The translations under genes were made by a program, and so were the position numbers. This document shows, piece by piece, positions 8,182 through 17,307 of a stretch of 45,225 nt of DNA (the first letter of the stretch is position 1; every line of letters starts with the position of its first letter). Where the stretch lies: positions 1-45,225 of the forward strand of contig CAIKAP010000109.1 of the NCBI GenBank assembly GCA_903825435.1, given 5' to 3'. The stretch comes from an uncultured Verrucomicrobiota bacterium (GTDB taxonomy: Bacteria > Verrucomicrobiota > Verrucomicrobiia > Palsa-1439). The notes beneath the pieces are model-generated. The model was not told the DNA's origin. It searched no databases and was given only the letters and a program-made list of their open reading frames with translations.

Positions 8182-9637
8182 ACGAGACAGAGACAGAGGC
8201 CCAAAGGTCCCAAGAATCCCGAAAGAACACCTACCGGCCGATATTCCCGAGCCGGACGAGGTGATGACGGCGGCCACAGCAACCACTGCACCGCCCGTAC
8301 CGGTCAGCCAGCTTCCGTGCACTCTGCCGTCGGAGACACCGGTGGAGGGACAGGACATACCGAAAGTGGAATTGCCGCCGGGCGAGACGATGTATCTGGG
8401 CGATTTGCAGGCGATGAGCATGGCGGACCTGCAGCAGAAAGCGCGCACTTGGTGCGTGGAAGGTATCGCAGTCCTCAAGAAACACGAGATCATCTTCGAC
8501 ATCCTCAAGAAGAACGCACTGCGTAACGGCTCGATGTTCGGCGACGGCGTGCTGGAGGTGTTGCCCGATGGGTTTGGCTTCCTGCGTTCGCCCGCCTACA
8601 ACTACCTGCCTTGCCCCGAAGATATTTACGTGTCGCCCTCGCAGATCCGCCGGTTCGAGTTGCAGACCGGCGACGGGATCTCCGGCCAGGTCCGTCCGCC
8701 GAAGGACAAGGAACGTTTCTTCGCGATGCTCAAGGTGGAGACCGTCAACCACGAGAGTCCGGAGAAGGCGAAAGAGAAAGTCATGTTCGACAATCTCACG
8801 CCATACTTCCCGACATCGCGGTTCATCCTAGAAACGAATGCCGAGGAGGTCAACACGCGCGTGCTCGACCTGTTCTGTCCCGTCGGCAAAGGCCAGCGTG
8901 GCCTCATCGTCGCGCCGCCGCGCACGGGCAAGACGATCCTGCTCCAGAAAATCGCCAACGCGATCATCCACAACAATCCCGAAGCCATCGTCATCGTGTT
9001 GCTCATTGACGAGCGCCCCGAGGAAGTGACCGACTTCAAGCGGACCGTCAAGGCCGAGATCGTCAGTTCGACCTTCGACGAACCGCCCGAACGCCACGCG
9101 CAGGTCGCCGAGATGGTCCTCGAAAAAGCCAAGCGCCTCGCAGAACACAAGAGGGATGTCGTCATCCTTCTCGACTCCATCACCCGGCTTGCACGCGCCT
9201 ACAACACGCTCGCCCCGCACAGCGGCAAGATCCTCTCCGGAGGCGTCGACGCCAACGCGCTCCACAAACCAAAGCGTTTCTTCGGCGCCGCCCGCAACAT
9301 CGAGGAAGGCGGCTCGCTCACGATTATAGCAACTGCGCTCGTGGACACCGGCTCGCGCATGGACGAAGTCATTTTCGAGGAGTTCAAGGGCACCGGCAAC
9401 ATGGAGTTGTGTCTCGACCGCCACCTCGTGGACAAACGCATCTTTCCGGCCATCAACATCGAGAAGAGCGGCACCCGCAAGGAGGAGTTGCTCTACCATC
9501 CCGAGGAGTTGAACCGCATCTACATCCTCCGCAAGGCCCTCGCCGGTGTGCCGCCGGTGGAGGCGATGGAATTGATCGTTGAGAAACTCAAGAAGACCAA
9601 GTCTAACGCCGAGTTCCTGCTCTCAATGAAGTTCTGA
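8159..9637 (+). CDS. rho: Transcription termination factor Rho
   Basis: 492 aa hexameric RNA-dependent ATPase that ends transcription at unstructured C-rich RNA. Residues 1-80 are an Arg-rich then Pro/Thr-rich, probably disordered extension not found in E. coli Rho. A Rho-N helical domain follows ('[20 protein letters not shown]'), then a cold-shock-like RNA-binding domain with '[15 protein letters not shown]', then the RecA-like motor: P-loop '[11 protein letters not shown]', '[13 protein letters not shown]', Walker B '[16 protein letters not shown]', Q-loop region '[43 protein letters not shown]' and C-terminal 'IYILRKAL'. All key motifs are intact. It starts inside coaE, so its translation is coupled. 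Confidence 0.97.
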   Translation: MRRGRPNRRDRDRGPKVPRIPKEHLPADIPEPDEVMTAATATTAPPVPVSQLPCTLPSETPVEGQDIPKVELPPGETMYLGDLQAMSMADLQQKARTWCVEGIAVLKKHEIIFDILKKNALRNGSMFGDGVLEVLPDGFGFLRSPAYNYLPCPEDIYVSPSQIRRFELQTGDGISGQVRPPKDKERFFAMLKVETVNHESPEKAKEKVMFDNLTPYFPTSRFILETNAEEVNTRVLDLFCPVGKGQRGLIVAPPRTGKTILLQKIANAIIHNNPEAIVIVLLIDERPEEVTDFKRTVKAEIVSSTFDEPPERHAQVAEMVLEKAKRLAEHKRDVVILLDSITRLARAYNTLAPHSGKILSGGVDANALHKPKRFFGAARNIEEGGSLTIIATALVDTGSRMDEVIFEEFKGTGNMELCLDRHLVDKRIFPAINIEKSGTRKEELLYHPEELNRIYILRKALAGVPPVEAMELIVEKLKKTKSNAEFLLSMKF

Positions 9638-9645
9638 AAAAGGAC

Positions 9646-9672
9646 AGGGGCGACGACCCTATCGTCGCCCCT
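9646..9672. repeat. Inverted repeat just after rho
   Basis: AGGGGCGACGA (9646-9656), 5-base loop, TCGTCGCCCCT (9662-9672): a perfect 11-base stem starting 9 bases after the rho stop. No T-run follows on the plus strand; on the minus strand it is followed by GTCCTTTTT. Its arm shares AGGGGCGACG with the palindromes inside uvrA (25964, 29909), so it may be a diverged member of that repeat family rather than a terminator. Confidence 0.7.
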
Positions 9673-10126
9673 CCCGCCCTTGTCCCGCATCCCTGTTACC
9701 TTCACTGCGGGTCAAGTGGGCGGCACCAACAGCACGGGAGTTCCCTGTCGTGCGTGCGTACGGTGAGGTCACGCGCATTGGGTAGGAGCGCGGAACCAGG
9801 AGAGAACAACGCACACCCGATCACGGCACTCCCGCTGTTGATGCCGTCCACTTCGCCCGCCTTTGTCGCAATGCTTTTCGTCGTCTTCATCGCAACATCC
9901 ACAGAAATGACACTATCGTCACCACCATGACGCTCAAAAGCATCCAAATCATCAAGGCAGTCCTATCGCTTGCAAAAACCTTGTCATTGTTGTTCATTTT
10001 CCGAGGCCGTTTGTACCCAAAGCGGCTGGCGCTCACAATCGGCACACGCCTGAATCTCGTATCAGGGAAAGTCCTACACCACTTGCGACCTTGCTTTCAA
10101 CCGTCTGGCCGCACATCATACTGCCG
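9673..10126. other. Intergenic gap, no supported gene
   Basis: About 450 bases between rho and the DUF362-like gene. Short frames exist on both strands (one of 81 codons on minus, 9702-9947), but none has a convincing ribosome site, domain or codon pattern. It may hold promoter signals for the next gene or eroded sequence; I can identify nothing specific. Confidence 0.5.
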
Positions 10127-11098
10127 ATGAATCGATACCTCGCCATCACCGCCGCGTTGTTGATCGGCACCGCGTGCGACGCCGCTAGCCGGGTCATTGC
10201 CGTGCACGACCCACAGGCTGCTGCCAACGTCCGCACCATGGTCGCCACAGGTATCAAGACATTGGCCGGTCCGCGCGACGAGGCGGCCGCTTGGCGCGCG
10301 TTGTTTTCCAGCAACGATGTCGTCGGCATCAAGATCAACACCCAAGCCGTGCCGTTGCTCGCCACGCACCGCGCAGTCGTGGACGCCATCGTTGCCGGGT
10401 TATGTTCCGGTAATGTTCCGCCCGAAAACATCTGGATTTTCGACCGCGACTTACAAAAGATGCGCGACGCCGGGTTTGCGAAACCGGGCGCGAGCCGCGA
10501 GGTCGCGATAGTCGACGAGTCGGGTTGGGACGCTGGCGCGTTCTACGAGAGCAAGCTGGTGGGCCGCTTGATCTGGGGCGACCTGTTGTTCCGCCCGAAC
10601 AACGAACAGCTCAGCACACGCTCGCATCTGCCGAAGCTGTTGACGCAGACAATCACCAAGCTTATCAACGTCCCTGTACTCCTGAGCCACGATGCCTGCG
10701 GCTTGTGCGGTTGCCTTCACAATGTGTCACTTGGGATGATGGACAACACCCGCCGGTTCGAGTTGTACGGCCAGAACGGCGACCCGGCCATCGCCGAGAT
10801 TTGCGCCCTGCCATCCGTGCGTCGCAAGCTGGTGCTGAACGTGATGGACGCGCTCACTGCCGGCTACGCCGGCGGCCCGGCGTTCCGGCCGCAGTATTCG
10901 TGGCAGCCGAACACGCTATATTTCAGCTTCGACCCGGTGGCGTTGGACGCGACCTGCTTGCAACTATTGGAGGCGAAACGCAAGGAGGCGAAAGTCTCGC
11001 CGCTCGGCGAACGTGCCGGCCATGTCGCCACCGCAGCGCAACTCGGCCTCGGACGGAATGACCCAAAGCAGATTGAAGTGATCGAGCTTGCGCCCTGA
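10127..11098 (+). CDS. DUF362-like secreted protein
   Basis: 323 aa from the ATG at 10127, which starts a hydrophobic signal ('MNRYLAITAALLIGTACDA'). The body resembles DUF362-type proteins: 'NDVVGIKINTQ...ATHRAVVDAIVAGL...PENIWIFDR', 'LINVPVLLSHDACGLCGCLHNVSLGMMD', and near the end 'LYFSFDPVALDATCLQLLEAKR' ('.D.VALDA.g...l'). The C-x2-C-x-C stretch sits where the family has a conserved GV/GVTG-like loop and could bind metal or a cluster. The biochemical role of the family is poorly defined. A TGTTCCG-N4-TGTTCCG motif lies inside it at 10403-10420 and encodes 'CSGNVP'. The next gene converges on it with no gap. Confidence 0.7.
   Translation: MNRYLAITAALLIGTACDAASRVIAVHDPQAAANVRTMVATGIKTLAGPRDEAAAWRALFSSNDVVGIKINTQAVPLLATHRAVVDAIVAGLCSGNVPPENIWIFDRDLQKMRDAGFAKPGASREVAIVDESGWDAGAFYESKLVGRLIWGDLLFRPNNEQLSTRSHLPKLLTQTITKLINVPVLLSHDACGLCGCLHNVSLGMMDNTRRFELYGQNGDPAIAEICALPSVRRKLVLNVMDALTAGYAGGPAFRPQYSWQPNTLYFSFDPVALDATCLQLLEAKRKEAKVSPLGERAGHVATAAQLGLGRNDPKQIEVIELAP
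10403..10420 (+). repeat. TGTTCCG-N4-TGTTCCG direct double motif, copy 1
   Basis: Two exact heptamers, TGTTCCG, spaced 11 bases start to start, inside the DUF362-like gene. The same arrangement occurs at 30796-30813 and, inverted, at 38712-38729. Confidence 0.8.
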
Positions 11099-11875
11099 TT
11101 ACTTCGCCGGTCGCGTTTCTTTTTTCTCTTCCTTCGGCGCGGGCTTGGGGTTGGGCGCCTCGGCGGGTGCTTGCTTGGCGGTCTCGGCAATGTCGGCAGC
11201 GGGCACGATCACAGTCCATGTCTCGCCCTTCGCCGTGCGTTGCAAAAGGAGTTGGCCGATGAACTTGCCGTCAAGCGCGAACACGGCGGAGCCGGGTCCG
11301 CTGTTCTGAAGCGCGGGCGTACCGACGTAGAACAAGCGCGGCTTGTCCACAATAGCGGCGATGCGCCCGTCAGTCAGGATCGGATCAAGACGGGGCGTGC
11401 GGTTGGAGCGGGCCAATGCGAGCACCTGATCCATCACCTCCGGTTTGGCCGCGTCATTCAACGGCACAACAACGGCAGCCTTCGGCAGTTTTTCGGTCGG
11501 GCGCAGGAACGCGAGGTCGAGATCTTTATCGCGCAACACCAGCGCTGCCGCCACTTCGGTGCGGTCAGCTAATATCAATTTCAGGTCAGTGACTTCAGCT
11601 TGGATATCGCTGCCTATCGCCCGGCTGAGCACTTCGCTCGGCTCGACGATCCGTAATGACGCCACTGTCAGCCCTTTCGCGTCGAGCACGATGCCGACGG
11701 CGTCCACTTTCACTTCCTGCGTGGACTCACGGCCGGGGATCGCGACCTTGGCGACGACCTTCACGCCGATAACGGCCTCCTGGTATTTCTTCAGTAGCGC
11801 GCGTCCTGCATTGGCGACTTCATCAGCACGCGCCGACATGGCGAATGCGAGCAACAGGCAGAACAGAGGTTTCAT
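11099..11875 (-). CDS. Trypsin-like serine protease homologue lacking the catalytic residues
   Basis: 258 aa with a signal peptide ('MKPLFCLLLAFAMSARADE'). The fold of DegP/HtrA proteases is recognisable: 'VDAVGIVLDAKGLTVAS' stands where active enzymes have 'GSG.ivs.dG.ilTN.HV', 'DKDLDLAFLR' matches the catalytic-Asp strand, and 'NSGPGSAVFALDGKFIG' replaces 'GNSGGPL.n..G.viG'. The catalytic His is gone and the Ser loop is altered, so it is probably not a protease. There is no PDZ domain; the tail is Pro/Lys/Glu-rich. It overlaps the end of the active DegP-type gene by four bases, so it is likely co-expressed as a partner, adaptor or inhibitor. That role is inference. Confidence 0.72.
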   Translation of the reverse strand: MKPLFCLLLAFAMSARADEVANAGRALLKKYQEAVIGVKVVAKVAIPGRESTQEVKVDAVGIVLDAKGLTVASLRIVEPSEVLSRAIGSDIQAEVTDLKLILADRTEVAAALVLRDKDLDLAFLRPTEKLPKAAVVVPLNDAAKPEVMDQVLALARSNRTPRLDPILTDGRIAAIVDKPRLFYVGTPALQNSGPGSAVFALDGKFIGQLLLQRTAKGETWTVIVPAADIAETAKQAPAEAPNPKPAPKEEKKETRPAK

Positions 11876-13920
11876 GATTTTTCTTTTGTGGCGGCAGAAC
11901 CGTTTTGGTTCCAGTCCGGTTCGAGTTCGAGGAAACGGGAATGGATCCCGCGTTGGATGCGCAGCACCACCTGCTTGGGACGGTCCTGCGCGAGTCGTTT
12001 GAGGATTCTCTCCAGCGCCGCCACGTCGGCGACCGACTCGCTGTTGACAGCCACGATGAGGTCGCCGCCGCGCAACTCGCCGACCGCTGCCCAGCCGCCG
12101 TCGGCGACCTCGCTGACGATCACACCCGGCTGACCTTCGGTCCTGCGGACGACGAGTCGGTCGTAGTAGGTCAGATCGCGCACGGTGAATTCGAAGTTCG
12201 GGTCGTGGTAGCGGCGCATTTCGCGTTCTGGTTTCGGTGCCGGTGTCAGCTCGACCTTGAGCGTGAGTTTCTCCTTGCCGCGCAGGATGCCGAAGTCGGC
12301 TTTCGTGCCGATCCGGTACTGGCGGATCATCTGGACGAATACCTCCTCGTCGCCGGGCTGGCTGACGAGGATTTTCTCGCCGTCGAGCGATACGATCAAG
12401 TCGCCGACCTGCAGTCCGGCGGCGGTGGCGGCGCTGTCCGGATAGACCTGCGTGATGCGCACGCCGGTGATGCCTTTGTGGCCAAGTTGGATGGACATCT
12501 CGCGGCTGATGGCCTGCACCGAGGCGGCCAGCGACGCTTTGCGTGCCTCGACGCCCGGCTCTTCAAGTTCCTTCAGGCCGATCTTGACGACGGTGAGCGC
12601 GTTGTCGCGCTGCCGGTCAAACGACACCAGCGCCGGTACCGGTTCAGTACTGCCCGTGGTGAGTTGCTCGGTTGCTCTAAACAATTCGGCGACGTTGTGC
12701 ACCGGGTACCCGGCAACATCGCGGAGAACGTCGCCGCTTTGCAACGGCGGTTTGGCTTCACCGCCGGGGCCGCCGCTGCGGACGCTCGTGACGAGCACGC
12801 CGTTGATGTCGGTCAGTCGCAGTTCCTTAGCGGCGATGAAAGAGATGTCGCGCACGGTGATGCCCCACGACTTCAACTCGCGCGTCTTCGGCTCCATCAA
12901 CGGACGCTCCGTCGTCACCAGCTTGAGCGTCTTCTTCTGTCCGTCGCGCCACACCGTCGCCTCGATTTCTTTACCGACCGGCAGAGAAGTGATCAGTTGC
13001 GTCAACGGCGGAATCTCCTCGGCGTGATGAACGTTGACTTTGCGGTCCGCCAGCGAGACGAGCACGTCGCCCGCTTGCAATCCCCCGCGCGCCGCCGGCG
13101 AATCCGTAATAACGCCGGAGACCAGCGTGCCGTTCTTCACAATGCCGCCTTTCAGCAACGGCTGGATCTCGATGCCAAGCCATGCGCGGCGAATGGCGCC
13201 GCGCTCGATAATTTCGTCGCAGACACGCTGGGCGAGGTTGCCGGGGATTGCGCCGCCGAGACCTAAGCTGATCTCGTTGATGCCGACGATCTCGCCGCGG
13301 AGGTTCACCAGCGGTCCGCCGGAGTTGCCGGGGAAAATAGCCGCGTCGTGGGCGATCCATCGGACCAGTCCGCCGACGTCCTCGCCGTCGAGCGTGAACC
13401 CGCCCGCGCCGCCGAGCGCGCGCGACATGATGAGCTTGGTATTGCTGACGATGCCTCGCGTGACCGATTGCGACAGCGCGAGCGGGCTACCCATCGCCAG
13501 CACCGTGTCGCCGACCTTGAGTTCGTCGGAATCACCAAACGACACGGCGGGAAACGTGCGGGCCTTGTCCGGTTTGAGATGGAGAACGGCGAGATCGGAA
13601 AGCGCGTCGGTGCCGACCAGCTCGGCCTCGATCTCCTCGTTGCTGCTGAGGATGCAGACCAGCCGCGTCGCGTGTCCGGCAACGTGGTGGTTGGTGAGGA
13701 TGTAACCGTCCTTGCGGACGATGACGCCGCTGCCGCCCGTTTCCTGTTTGACGGCGCGGCCACTTTGAAAACGGGTGCTGACGACTTCAATGCGCACCAA
13801 TGCCGGCGTCACGCGGGCCACGGCGCGGTCCACTGTGGCTGCCGAGCCGCCGAGCCACTCGGCGGCAACCGATACCACCGCCGCTAACAAAGAACTGAGA
13901 ATCGCAAGTGATTTTATCAT
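11872..13920 (-). CDS. DegP/HtrA-type periplasmic serine protease with four PDZ-like domains
   Basis: 682 aa from the ATG at 13920, which gives a signal peptide ('MIKSLAILSSLLAAVVSVAA') and a TGATG junction with the upstream gene. The protease domain covers about residues 30-240, with the triad H79 ('ILTNHHVAGH'), D109 ('DALSDLAVL') and S200 ('PGNSGGPL'). PDZ-like units follow: 'AWLGIEIQPL...SPAARGGLQAGDVLVSL', 'WGITVRDIS...GEAKPPLQSGDVLRDV', 'REMSIQLGHKGITGVRITQVYPDSAATAAGLQVGDLIVSL' and 'RDLTYYDRLVVRR...GWAAVGELRGGDLIVAV'. Family members degrade or refold damaged envelope proteins. Four PDZ units are more than the usual one or two. The protease-dead homologue is encoded directly downstream. 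Confidence 0.9.
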   Translation of the reverse strand: MIKSLAILSSLLAAVVSVAAEWLGGSAATVDRAVARVTPALVRIEVVSTRFQSGRAVKQETGGSGVIVRKDGYILTNHHVAGHATRLVCILSSNEEIEAELVGTDALSDLAVLHLKPDKARTFPAVSFGDSDELKVGDTVLAMGSPLALSQSVTRGIVSNTKLIMSRALGGAGGFTLDGEDVGGLVRWIAHDAAIFPGNSGGPLVNLRGEIVGINEISLGLGGAIPGNLAQRVCDEIIERGAIRRAWLGIEIQPLLKGGIVKNGTLVSGVITDSPAARGGLQAGDVLVSLADRKVNVHHAEEIPPLTQLITSLPVGKEIEATVWRDGQKKTLKLVTTERPLMEPKTRELKSWGITVRDISFIAAKELRLTDINGVLVTSVRSGGPGGEAKPPLQSGDVLRDVAGYPVHNVAELFRATEQLTTGSTEPVPALVSFDRQRDNALTVVKIGLKELEEPGVEARKASLAASVQAISREMSIQLGHKGITGVRITQVYPDSAATAAGLQVGDLIVSLDGEKILVSQPGDEEVFVQMIRQYRIGTKADFGILRGKEKLTLKVELTPAPKPEREMRRYHDPNFEFTVRDLTYYDRLVVRRTEGQPGVIVSEVADGGWAAVGELRGGDLIVAVNSESVADVAALERILKRLAQDRPKQVVLRIQRGIHSRFLELEPDWNQNGSAATKEKS

Positions 13921-14408
13921 CAAGCCACTCGCGCGAACACCACCAGGAACAACAGCGCCAGCACTCCCGCCAGCACCGCAAAGTTCAACTGCACGCTCGT
14001 TTGGTGGAGTTCCTTCCACTCCTTCTCCCAGTGCGGCTCCGGGAGTTTGCCGCTGCCGATGACGGGCGTCTTGCGCTCGCGCAATTCATTTAGCCGCGGC
14101 ACCACTGCCATCAACAGCCAGCCGTCCGTGCCGCCCGTGCTCGCCAACAACAGCAGACTCAGGATGCCCGGCCACTTACCGAACCACGCCCGGTCCGCCA
14201 GCAGCCAGCCGACACACACAATCCCGACCGCCGCGCACACCAAGCCGAGCAGATAGTAGCGCGGGAAAATAGCACGCTGCAGTTTCGCCGCGTCGTCCGA
14301 TGGCAGCGTCTTGAACACCGTTGGCGCGACCACCGCGCTGAAAAAGACAATGCTACCGATCCAGACCGACAAGGCCAGCAGATAAAACCATTTTACGAAT
14401 GGCACCAT
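13920..14408 (-). CDS. DUF4149-like integral membrane protein
   Basis: 162 aa from the ATG at 14408 ('MVPFVKWFYLLALSVWIGSIVFFSAVVAPTVF'); a start 12 codons earlier is also open. The pattern 'WiGsivFFsavvaPtvFktL' followed by 'YY..G' is typical of the DUF4149/TMEM205 group. Four membrane segments: about 6-28, 54-72, 80-98 and 142-160. No enzyme motif; function unknown. It heads the run with the DegP-type protease (one-base TGATG overlap), so it may be co-regulated with envelope quality control. Confidence 0.75.
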   Translation of the reverse strand: MVPFVKWFYLLALSVWIGSIVFFSAVVAPTVFKTLPSDDAAKLQRAIFPRYYLLGLVCAAVGIVCVGWLLADRAWFGKWPGILSLLLLASTGGTDGWLLMAVVPRLNELRERKTPVIGSGKLPEPHWEKEWKELHQTSVQLNFAVLAGVLALLFLVVFARVA

Positions 14409-14462
14409 GCTGCTCAGACTAGCAACGCCGCACACAAACCGCAAGCGCAGCGTTGCCCGCCG

Positions 14463-15112
14463 TCAGTTTAGCGGCTGAATGCAATCTTCCGTCACCAATG
14501 CGGCGGCGTTCGGGTGGCCGGGCGGGATACCGGGGGCAGTGACGAGCTGACCGGCCTCGATCTTGGCGGCGACGGCGAGGTTCAACGCCAGCAGTTGGGC
14601 GAGCAAATCTTTCTTGGCGTCGAAGCCGTAGGCGGCGAGCACGGCGGCGTCGAGGGCGGCGTGGGCGTCTTTTAATGGATTGGCGCCGGGCAGTTCCAGC
14701 GTCCGGTAGAGCGCGCGCAGGCCGCCTTTCAACTTCGTCACCGCCTCCGCCCGGATGCGCCGCACTTCCCGGCCCGCCGCCGCCACCGCGGCGATCTGTT
14801 GCGCCGTCGGCGTCTGCGGCCACGGGAATGTGTTGAAGATGGAACTGGACGTGTACGTGAAACGCTCGGTTAGCCTCGCGGACTTTCGCTGAAACCATTG
14901 CCAGTGAATACCGGAAGACAACACACCGAAACTGTAATCGTCAGCGAGAACGAACGCCTGCAAGAGATTGCTCGGACGAATTACCGAACTCACGAAAACA
15001 ACGATTGGACGTTTGCTCACCAGCGAAATCACCAAGTAGCGTGGCAGTTTCGCAATCAGCGAAATGAGTTCGGTACGACCGAAGGACAGCAGCCACCACC
15101 GAAACCAACAAC
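14463..15112 (-). pseudogene. Truncated C-terminal copy of the restriction-modification gene at 17805
   Basis: Reading begins after an in-frame TAG near 15136 and runs 'WWLLSFGRTELISLIAKLPRYL', then 'SKRPIVVFVSSVIRPSNLLQAFVLADDYSFG', 'FNTFPWPQTPTAQQIAAVAAAG' and on to 'LVTEDCI'. This is colinear with the last ~210 residues of the intact gene at 17805-20675 ('WWQHFRCRKELIDAVRQLPRYL...'). No methyltransferase or nuclease motif is present, and the only start would be a TTG (15035) inside homologous sequence, so it is a fragment. The 5' part is diverged while about 190 bases (14641-14832 against 17995-18178) are nearly identical. Confidence 0.85.
14641..14832 (-). repeat. Direct repeat copy A (restriction-modification 3' end)
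   Basis: Near-identical to 17995-18178 in the same orientation; by eye I find about four to seven differences. The two copies flank the eRF1-like/grpE/cbpA/cbpM cassette about 3.3 kb apart, so recombination between them could delete or circularise it. Confidence 0.8.
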
Positions 15113-15275
15113 TAGAAACCGTCAGTGCATCCTAAAACCACACCTTATTCTACGTTCCAGCTTGTCCGACTACTGCTGAAGGTATACAGTCTGAACAAAC
15201 CTATGACTGCCGTCGGGATGACAGCGAACAGAAAATGCCCGTTGTCCTGTCAGGCAGTCGCACAAGGAGAATGAT

Positions 15276-15680
15276 ATGCACACGACCGCCGGTTTGTGGA
15301 TTGATCACCGGAAGGCGGTGATCGCGATTGTCTCCGCCGAAGGGGAAGAGACGTTGGAGATCAAATCCAACATCGAGAAACAGCCGGGCCGTTTTGCGGG
15401 CGTCCGTTCGACGACCCCCTACGAAGCACAACAGGCTCAAGCTGATGATAGCCGCGAGCGGGATTTTACGGGACAGCTCCACCGCTTTTACGATGTGGTG
15501 ATTGCGGCAATTCGCGATGCTGAATCCATTCTGATCTTTGGTCCGGGCGAGGCCAAGGGTGAACTCACGAAGCGTCTCGAGCATGCCAAACTCGGGGGAC
15601 ACATTATTGCCAAGGAAACGGCCGACAAGATGACGGATCGTCAGATCGCGGCGAAAGTCCGCGAGTACTTTCACAAATAG
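15276..15680 (+). CDS. Small eRF1-domain-like 'translational machinery' family protein
   Basis: 134 aa. The start is supported by AAGGAGAATGAT before the ATG. The pattern 'AGLWIDHRKAVIAIVSAEGEE' at the N-terminus and 'RFYDVVIAAIRDAESILIFGPGEAKGELTKRLE' near the C-terminus matches a family of small proteins related to the C-terminal half of eRF1/Dom34, often found in stress gene sets. Family members are suspected to act on ribosomes or peptidyl-tRNA; the exact role is not established. It is the first gene of a plus-strand cassette with grpE, cbpA and cbpM, which points to proteotoxic stress. An inverted repeat (GACTGCC ... GGCAGTC, roughly 15205-15260) lies upstream and could be regulatory. 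Confidence 0.6.
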   Translation: MHTTAGLWIDHRKAVIAIVSAEGEETLEIKSNIEKQPGRFAGVRSTTPYEAQQAQADDSRERDFTGQLHRFYDVVIAAIRDAESILIFGPGEAKGELTKRLEHAKLGGHIIAKETADKMTDRQIAAKVREYFHK

Positions 15681-15752
15681 AGTCCGGCCATCGGATGGAG
15701 ATCCGAACCACCCAACACAGTGCGGCAGCAAGATTCTGTTGGTGATATCATC

Positions 15753-16355
15753 GTGAACTCGAAGAAGAAACGTGGCGTTCAACCAGAAGGTCGCGCCGCG
15801 CCAACCATCAATCCCGAATCTCCAAGCCCGGCGACCGATTCGCCGAATGCGCCCGTTGCCGTCGCTGCCTCGGCGTCGGCTGACCCAGCCATACTCCAGC
15901 AGGAGTTGGCCGCACAGAAGAACGATTACCTGCGTCTCGCCGCCGACTTCGACAATTTCAAGAAGCGCACCCGGCGCGATTCCGAGCAACAAGCCGCAGC
16001 CGAAAAGGAAGCATTTATCGGCGACTTGCTGCCGGTTCTCGACAATCTTGAACGCGCCTTAACGTCCGAGCAATCCACTGACTCTGAACAGTTGCGGCAG
16101 GGTGTGACGATGACGTTGCAACAGTTGGGCCAGTTGCTCCAGCGCCACGGCATCGAGGCCGTCGAGGATCTTGGTCGGCCCTTCGATCCCCACCGGCATG
16201 AGGCCGTTTCTGTACGGCACGACTCCAGCCAACCCGATCAGATTATCCTCGAAGTCATCCAGCGAGGTTACTGCCGCGGCGACAAAGTGTTTCGTCCGTC
16301 CAAGGTCATTGTGAATGATCTAAGCCATTCCCCCGGAGTCCGCCATGCCGGTTGA
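15753..16355 (+). CDS. grpE: GrpE, nucleotide exchange factor for DnaK
   Basis: 200 aa from GTG at 15753; another GTG at 15720 is also in frame and cannot be excluded. Residues 1-45 are a disordered Pro/Ala-rich lead. A long dimerisation helix follows ('[33 protein letters not shown]'), then the four-helix part ('[12 protein letters not shown]') and the C-terminal beta wing with '[21 protein letters not shown]' and '[17 protein letters not shown]'. GrpE releases ADP from DnaK in the cytoplasmic chaperone cycle. There is no dnaK in this cassette, so it must work with a chromosomal DnaK elsewhere. It overlaps cbpA by 11 bases. A 35-base block of it recurs after cbpM. Confidence 0.92.
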   Translation: MNSKKKRGVQPEGRAAPTINPESPSPATDSPNAPVAVAASASADPAILQQELAAQKNDYLRLAADFDNFKKRTRRDSEQQAAAEKEAFIGDLLPVLDNLERALTSEQSTDSEQLRQGVTMTLQQLGQLLQRHGIEAVEDLGRPFDPHRHEAVSVRHDSSQPDQIILEVIQRGYCRGDKVFRPSKVIVNDLSHSPGVRHAG

Positions 16356-17307
16356 ATTCAAGGACTACTACGACGTTCTCGGCGTGGCTCGTAATGCGAG
16401 CGACACGGAAATCAAGAAGGCCTTCCGCAAGCTCGCCCGCAAGTATCACCCTGACGTTGCCAAGGACAAAACCACGGCCGAAGACAAGTTCAAGGAACTG
16501 AATGAGGCCAACGAAGTCCTCAGCGATCCAGAGAAGCGGCGCAAGTATGATGAGTTGGGTGCGAACTGGAACCATACGGAACGGCAGCCGACACCGCCGC
16601 CGGGCGGATTCGGTCGCGGTTACGAAGAGGCTTCCGAATTTCATTTCGATGGCACGGGCTTCAGTGATTTCTTCGAACAGTTCTTTGGCAGTCGTGGTCG
16701 CCCCGCCGGTGGTTTCGGTCAGACGCGGGGCGAAGGTGGAACATTCGCCCAGCGCGGCCAGGACATCGAAGGCGACATCTTGGTAACGCTTGACGAAGTG
16801 TTGCACGGTTCGACGCGCACGATCAACTTGCAGCGGATCGATCCGCGCACCGGGAAATCGTCCGTGCAGACCTTGCGGGTGAAAATCCCACCCGGCGTTC
16901 GTGAAGCACAGCTCATCCGTCTCGCCGGTAAAGGCCAGGAAGGCATCGGCGGCGGCGACTCCGGCAATCTCTACTTGCGTGTGAAGTTCGCTCAGCACCC
17001 CGACTTCCGTGTGCGCGGTGCCGACCTGTATTACGATTTGGAGTTGGCACCATGGGAAGCGGTGCTCGGTGCCACTGTTCACATCCACACTCTGGATGGA
17101 ATGGTGTCCTTGAAAATTCCAGCGGGCACAGTGGCGGAACAACAATTTCGTTTACGCGGGAAGGGATTGCCCACGGGCAACGGAATGCGGGGCGACCTGT
17201 ATGCCATAGTGTCCATCCAAGTCCCGGCGCATCTGACGCCGGAACAAAAAGTCTTGTGGGAGCAATTGGCCGCAAAATCGACATTCAACCCGAGGAAGAC
17301 CTCATGA
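16345..17307 (+). CDS. cbpA: CbpA-type DnaJ (Hsp40) co-chaperone
   Basis: 320 aa. J-domain at about residues 5-70 with the HPD motif ('[11 protein letters not shown]') and '[12 protein letters not shown]'. A Gly/Phe-rich linker comes next ('GGFGRGYEE...[20 protein letters not shown]'), then the two-part DnaJ C-terminal substrate-binding domain ('[21 protein letters not shown]', '[22 protein letters not shown]', '[26 protein letters not shown]', '[22 protein letters not shown]'). There is no CxxCxGxG zinc finger, which makes it a class B/CbpA protein rather than DnaJ. It stimulates DnaK's ATPase. The stop overlaps cbpM by ATGA, the classic cbpA-cbpM pairing. Confidence 0.94.
   Translation: MPVEFKDYYDVLGVARNASDTEIKKAFRKLARKYHPDVAKDKTTAEDKFKELNEANEVLSDPEKRRKYDELGANWNHTERQPTPPPGGFGRGYEEASEFHFDGTGFSDFFEQFFGSRGRPAGGFGQTRGEGGTFAQRGQDIEGDILVTLDEVLHGSTRTINLQRIDPRTGKSSVQTLRVKIPPGVREAQLIRLAGKGQEGIGGGDSGNLYLRVKFAQHPDFRVRGADLYYDLELAPWEAVLGATVHIHTLDGMVSLKIPAGTVAEQQFRLRGKGLPTGNGMRGDLYAIVSIQVPAHLTPEQKVLWEQLAAKSTFNPRKTS

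Noticed and set aside
9646-9672. Calling the stem-loop after rho an intrinsic terminator
   Set aside because: The stem is good, but no T-run follows on the rho strand.
9702-9947. 81-codon minus-strand frame in the gap after rho
   Set aside because: No ribosome site, no recognisable fold, and its start lies in unstructured sequence; not enough to call a gene.
10581-10595. TGTTCCGCCCGAACA inside the DUF362-like gene as a LexA-type operator
   Set aside because: The dyad is imperfectly spaced, lies deep in coding sequence and is not upstream of any gene.
11905-13266. Plus-strand open frame of 453 codons opposite the DegP-type gene
   Set aside because: The minus-strand gene has the full catalytic triad and PDZ units; the antisense frame has no recognisable features.
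14463-15035. Calling the 190-codon minus frame a functional gene
   Set aside because: Its only start is a TTG inside sequence homologous to the middle of a longer enzyme, and it lacks every catalytic motif; it is a fragment.
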